NCBI GenBank assembly: GCA_963920665.1
Contig: OY987273.1
Location: 12,898,501 to 12,962,500, forward strand
Direction: 5' to 3'
Origin: Straminergon stramineum
Taxonomy: Eukaryota > Streptophyta > Bryopsida > Hypnales > Calliergonaceae
Length of the DNA stretch: 64,000 nucleotides
Of the stretch, positions 60,501-64,000 are shown piece by piece (within the stretch, counting starts at the first letter, position 1; each line of letters opens with the position of its first letter). Both the position numbers and the translations under genes were made by a program. Below the pieces are notes generated by a model. That model was not told where the DNA came from. It worked only from the letters and a program-made list of their open reading frames with translations, and did no database searches.

Positions 60501-63500
60501 GCTTCCACTTCAACCATAGACATCTAACAGGAAAGTTTTCATTGAAATGGACAAGCTCTATGTCTATTCAACTAGCGTAGTCAGGCACAGTCTATCCAGC
60601 TGAGTGTTGTAACAAACAACAACACTTCCAGCACAGTGTCTACTACAACAGTATCATGGACAAAGCATGCTCATGGTGAGCCCACTGGTGGATTTTGTAT
60701 ACGTTTTCATTGGTGGATTCTGTAGACAACATTCACTTATAACAACTATCATGGGATTGTGTGGCTCACTTGTTGCATAAGCACGTGGTAGTCATGTGTC
60801 TTCATGTACTGAAGTCTTCCATCTTGGAATCATTTGTGAATGGACTCGATGTAGTTTGTTGGGGTGCGAATTTTGCATATAATGTCCATGAATTCCGTTC
60901 GCTCTTCTGGGGTCATGATGTAAGGCACATGGGGCATGTAAAAATCATCTTGTCAACAACGTGGATCTTGTACCCAAATTTCTTTGCGAATCCCCAACTC
61001 TTGTGCATCAACTTGACTTCCAGGGTTGTCGTTCATAGCAAGAAGCGTCTTCACTATATTCTCACACAAATTCTTCTCATAGTGCATGACGTCCAAAATG
61101 TGCCGTTCCAGAAGATGCTGCAGAAGTGGACATCTTCATTGTTAGACATAGAGTACAACTGTGCACACCTACGGCATCTACAACATCGGAATTTACATCA
61201 CAAGTGCGTCAACGTACAATCTAAGTTATAGAAACTAGAAAATGCTCACCTAAAAGTAATCAAGTTCATATAAAGCACAAAGCCTTTTGACCCTAGTAAA
61301 ATGAACCGGGTCGTCTGGTCCATCTTCTTTCCCACCCAAATCCAGATATGATTGCTGCAATGCAGCATATCGGACGACGTCTTCTCCGATCATTCGAGCT
61401 GGTCTACCACAATGCTCTGTACGACCATTGAACCAAAGATTTCGACGGTATGGATGATTACGACGTAAATACCTGCGTATGCCACCATAAACAATCTTCG
61501 ACCCTCTTACACTTCAATCTGCGCGGACATCACCTGTCCGTGCCATTCTAGAATCTCTCTCAAGTCCACAATCTGGACATCCTCTATAACCCTTGCAACA
61601 AAGACTGGAGATGAGGCCGTACGTTGGAAAATCAGAGATAGTCCACAACAACAACCCCTGCATGATGAACTGCCTTGAACCTACAGGTTTAGAGAAATCT
61701 TGCGTTGCAACCCCTTGCCAAAGTGCTTGTAGCTCCTGAAGTATTGGTCGCAGAAACACATCCAAGTTCTTTGAAGTTGGGGAATGTTTCCCTGAAATGA
61801 GAATGCTCAATGAAATAAAGAACTTCTTAGTTACAAACCATGGCTCAAAGTTATAAATCAAAATGAGCACGGGCCATGTAGACCAAGTGGTGTTGCTCAA
61901 TTTGAAAGGGTTCACGCCATCCAATGCCAATGCCAGACGTAAATTCCTGTCTTCAGCACCAAAGCTGGCAAAGACAGGGTCTAAATTGACATGCTTCCAA
62001 GCGGGGCTATCCACCACTGAACACATGACACCATCTTCACTGACATGCTTTGTCCAACCGGTCAACATCTAGGCCAACTCTAAAGATCGAAACATACGTC
62101 TCAACCTTGGAATCAAGGGAAAATGCCGAATTACTCTCGTTGGTATGGAATTTGAGCCCTCCAACCATCGTGATTTTGTGCACTTAGGACAAGTGCTCAG
62201 CTTTGCATGCTCCGCCTCGTATAGCACACATCCACTTGGACAAGCATGGATGTTGTTGTACTCTAGGCCCAACTTCTTCATCATCTTCTTAGCCTCATAA
62301 TGGCTACTTGGCATGTTATTGCCTTCTGGTAGCAAGTCTAATGACAAATACTGCAACAATTCATCCGCAAACTTGTTACTCACACGAAGGACTGCACACA
62401 TATTCATGATGATGATGGTGGCTGAGAGAATGCTACAAGTTACATCTAGGTACACTAGGGTGGTGGCATGCTCGTATAGACGTTCCATATTATCCACTCT
62501 ATCATCTTCTTCATCCGCCTCTACGGACTCAAGGATGGGCTCAAATGCCATGGTAGCTGCATGCAATGTGTCGCCATGATCAAAAGCCTCTAAGACTTGC
62601 CATTCGACATCATGTCCAACATCCATTGCATTGTCTTCGTCATGTGGTACAAAGTCAACATTGTCATCCTCCATTTCACTGTCTTGGATATTGTCTGCAA
62701 CGCCAATGTTGTTGCCTTCAATATTTGCGTCATTGTCAATGACATTGTCACTATAAGCTTGGTCTTCTACCCAAATGCCATTATGAGGATAACCATCTGG
62801 AGGGTCCCCTCCAACCATCAACTTCATAAGGAAGTCATCTCGACCCCTCTCACGAAGATGTTTTCTAATAGTATCTATGGCACGGTGTGACCCTCCATGA
62901 CAGGTCCGGCAAGGGCAACGGTAATTCCGCAAATCCATCTCCGTTGCCACCCTCAACTCTGTTTGAAAGATGAGGTCTGACACGGGAATGTGGCGAAGAA
63001 CTCGACCATCGTGATTGATTCTAATTCGTGCCCCTCGTAGTGGTGCTTCACGCACCATGGTTGTATATGCTTCTTTAGCTTCACATTATGCTAAGAGCCT
63101 TGGAAGAAAGTTGAAGAAGCCCTCCTATTGCCACAAGATGCAATGAGACACATGCAACACGTTAGGACTTTGGTTTTGCACAAAACCATCACAAAAGTGA
63201 ACATTGGAAGTGGCAAACTGCCATACACATAGCTTCTAGAAGCCTGCCATAGTTGACTTCACAATGCTATCATGGACACTATAAAAGACGTACTATGTCC
63301 AGCAACAAGGAAAAAACATCTTCATAGACATGAAGGACAAATGGGATGTGGTCTACCAAAGCAATTTTCTATACTCTAGAAAGTCAAAGTAGACTTCTTT
63401 TTGGACACATAATCCTTGTTCTAAACATGCCAGCATGTGCATCCATGATACTACTACTTTCCAAATAAAGACCCTAAACAAGCACATTCATTTCACTCAT

Positions 63501-64000
63501 TATATTGTAAGCCAAACACAAAGACTACCTCCTCTAACACTGTACTAGGTGTACATCATATTTGAAATTGCACACATACATGTCATGAATTGTACAATAC
63601 GAAATACAAAATATCCGGGATAAATGCCATATCATATTACTTTAAAAACATAGTGTCCAAATGGACAAGTCTAATTCTATTAACCATCATGAAATTGATA
63701 CAGTTTGTCCAAATGGACAAGGAATTATCTGAAAAAAGTCAATTTTGACATTAAAAACTATCATCAACGTCAGACTAGACATTACTCTATGTAATGATGA
63801 CTTGCACCTATCAAACCTGGAGCTTCAATTCATGCTGACTATGTGGTTCTCTTCCCATTCCTTGAGATATTGATTGCCAACTTTTGTTGCTATTACTAGT
63901 CTAGGGAAGACAAGGATCTCTTCTTCACTAGAGGCAACTAAAAAATCCCATGATGTATGTCATTTAGCAGACCAATCAAGCATTATAGAATAGACGGAGT
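57554..64000 (-). repeat. Large inverted repeat, right arm (CACTA family A), runs off the window
   Basis: Reverse complement of 39504-45950 without gaps. Differences seen by eye: 57564, 57768, 57847, 57953, 58229 and the end base at 57554. All are transitions. All annotated frames of the TNP2 gene are otherwise identical between arms. Confidence 0.95.
58731..63058 (-). pseudogene. CACTA family A TNP2 transposase, right copy, decayed
   Basis: Mirror image of the left copy: exon 1 63058-61250, exon 2 61117-60770, exon 3 about 60424-59877, exon 4 59583-58731. The domains are the same (Transposase_21, DUF4218, DUF4216) and the translated segments are identical to the left copy. The stop codons fall at the mirrored positions (for example 62069-62071 and 61514-61516). 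The two copies therefore descend from one already-defective gene. Confidence 0.87.

Noticed and set aside
1..64000. CRISPR arrays, rRNA or tRNA genes
   Set aside because: No regularly spaced direct repeats with unique spacers and no RNA-gene signatures were seen. The tandem arrays have no spacers.

Overview
The window looks like repeat-dense nuclear DNA of a plant (streptophyte). Reasons: an interstitial array of the plant telomere unit TTTAGGG at 381-409; plant-type CACTA transposases (TNP2/Transposase_21 with DUF4218 and DUF4216, plus Transposase_24-like TnpA genes); a plant-type hAT transposase; GT-AG introns; and CACTA-type miniature elements with 3-bp target duplications. The lineage cannot be fixed from the sequence; a non-seed plant or streptophyte alga is my guess only. 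I saw no rRNA, tRNA, CRISPR array or clearly intact host gene. Almost every coding region is a decayed transposon gene or cargo gene.

Layout. 1-6.5 kb: arrays of the word AGTCA/TGACT on both sides of a minus-strand pseudogene with a HAD (FCP1/NIF-type) phosphatase-like domain, interrupted by a 333-bp CACTA MITE. 6.9-8.6 kb and 22.4-23.9 kb: two stretches rich in ATCCGG words, each with a minus-strand coding piece, probably the 3' and 5' halves of one coiled-coil gene. Between them (8.67-22.25 kb) lie a hAT transposase gene (minus), a RING-finger gene (minus) and a protein-kinase-like gene (plus). These three genes are separated and bracketed by four arrays of one GC-rich word, GGGCGCGGAC. The last two genes diverge from a shared array with a TATA box on each side, and both run out into AT-rich arrays that are inverted copies of each other. 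I read this as a composite, cargo-carrying element inserted into the coiled-coil gene.

24-31 kb: a divergent TnpA/TNP2 pair of CACTA family B. 31-45.9 kb: a second CACTA family (A), with TnpA on the minus strand, TNP2 on the plus strand and several tandem arrays. 39504-45950 recurs as an almost perfect, gap-free inverted copy at 57554-64000, running off the window edge. The 11.6-kb spacer between the arms holds a second kinase-like pseudogene, another pseudogene split by a 150-bp MITE with perfect 69-bp inverted repeats, several copies of an AT-rich terminal-inverted-repeat element, and a DUF4216 fragment of another CACTA element.

Decay pattern. The genes carry many in-frame stops but few frameshifts. 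The stops are nearly all explicable by single C-to-T changes on one strand or the other, mostly TAG and TGA rather than TAA, as expected from deamination of methylated CHG and CG sites. No gene product here can be assumed functional in its present form.
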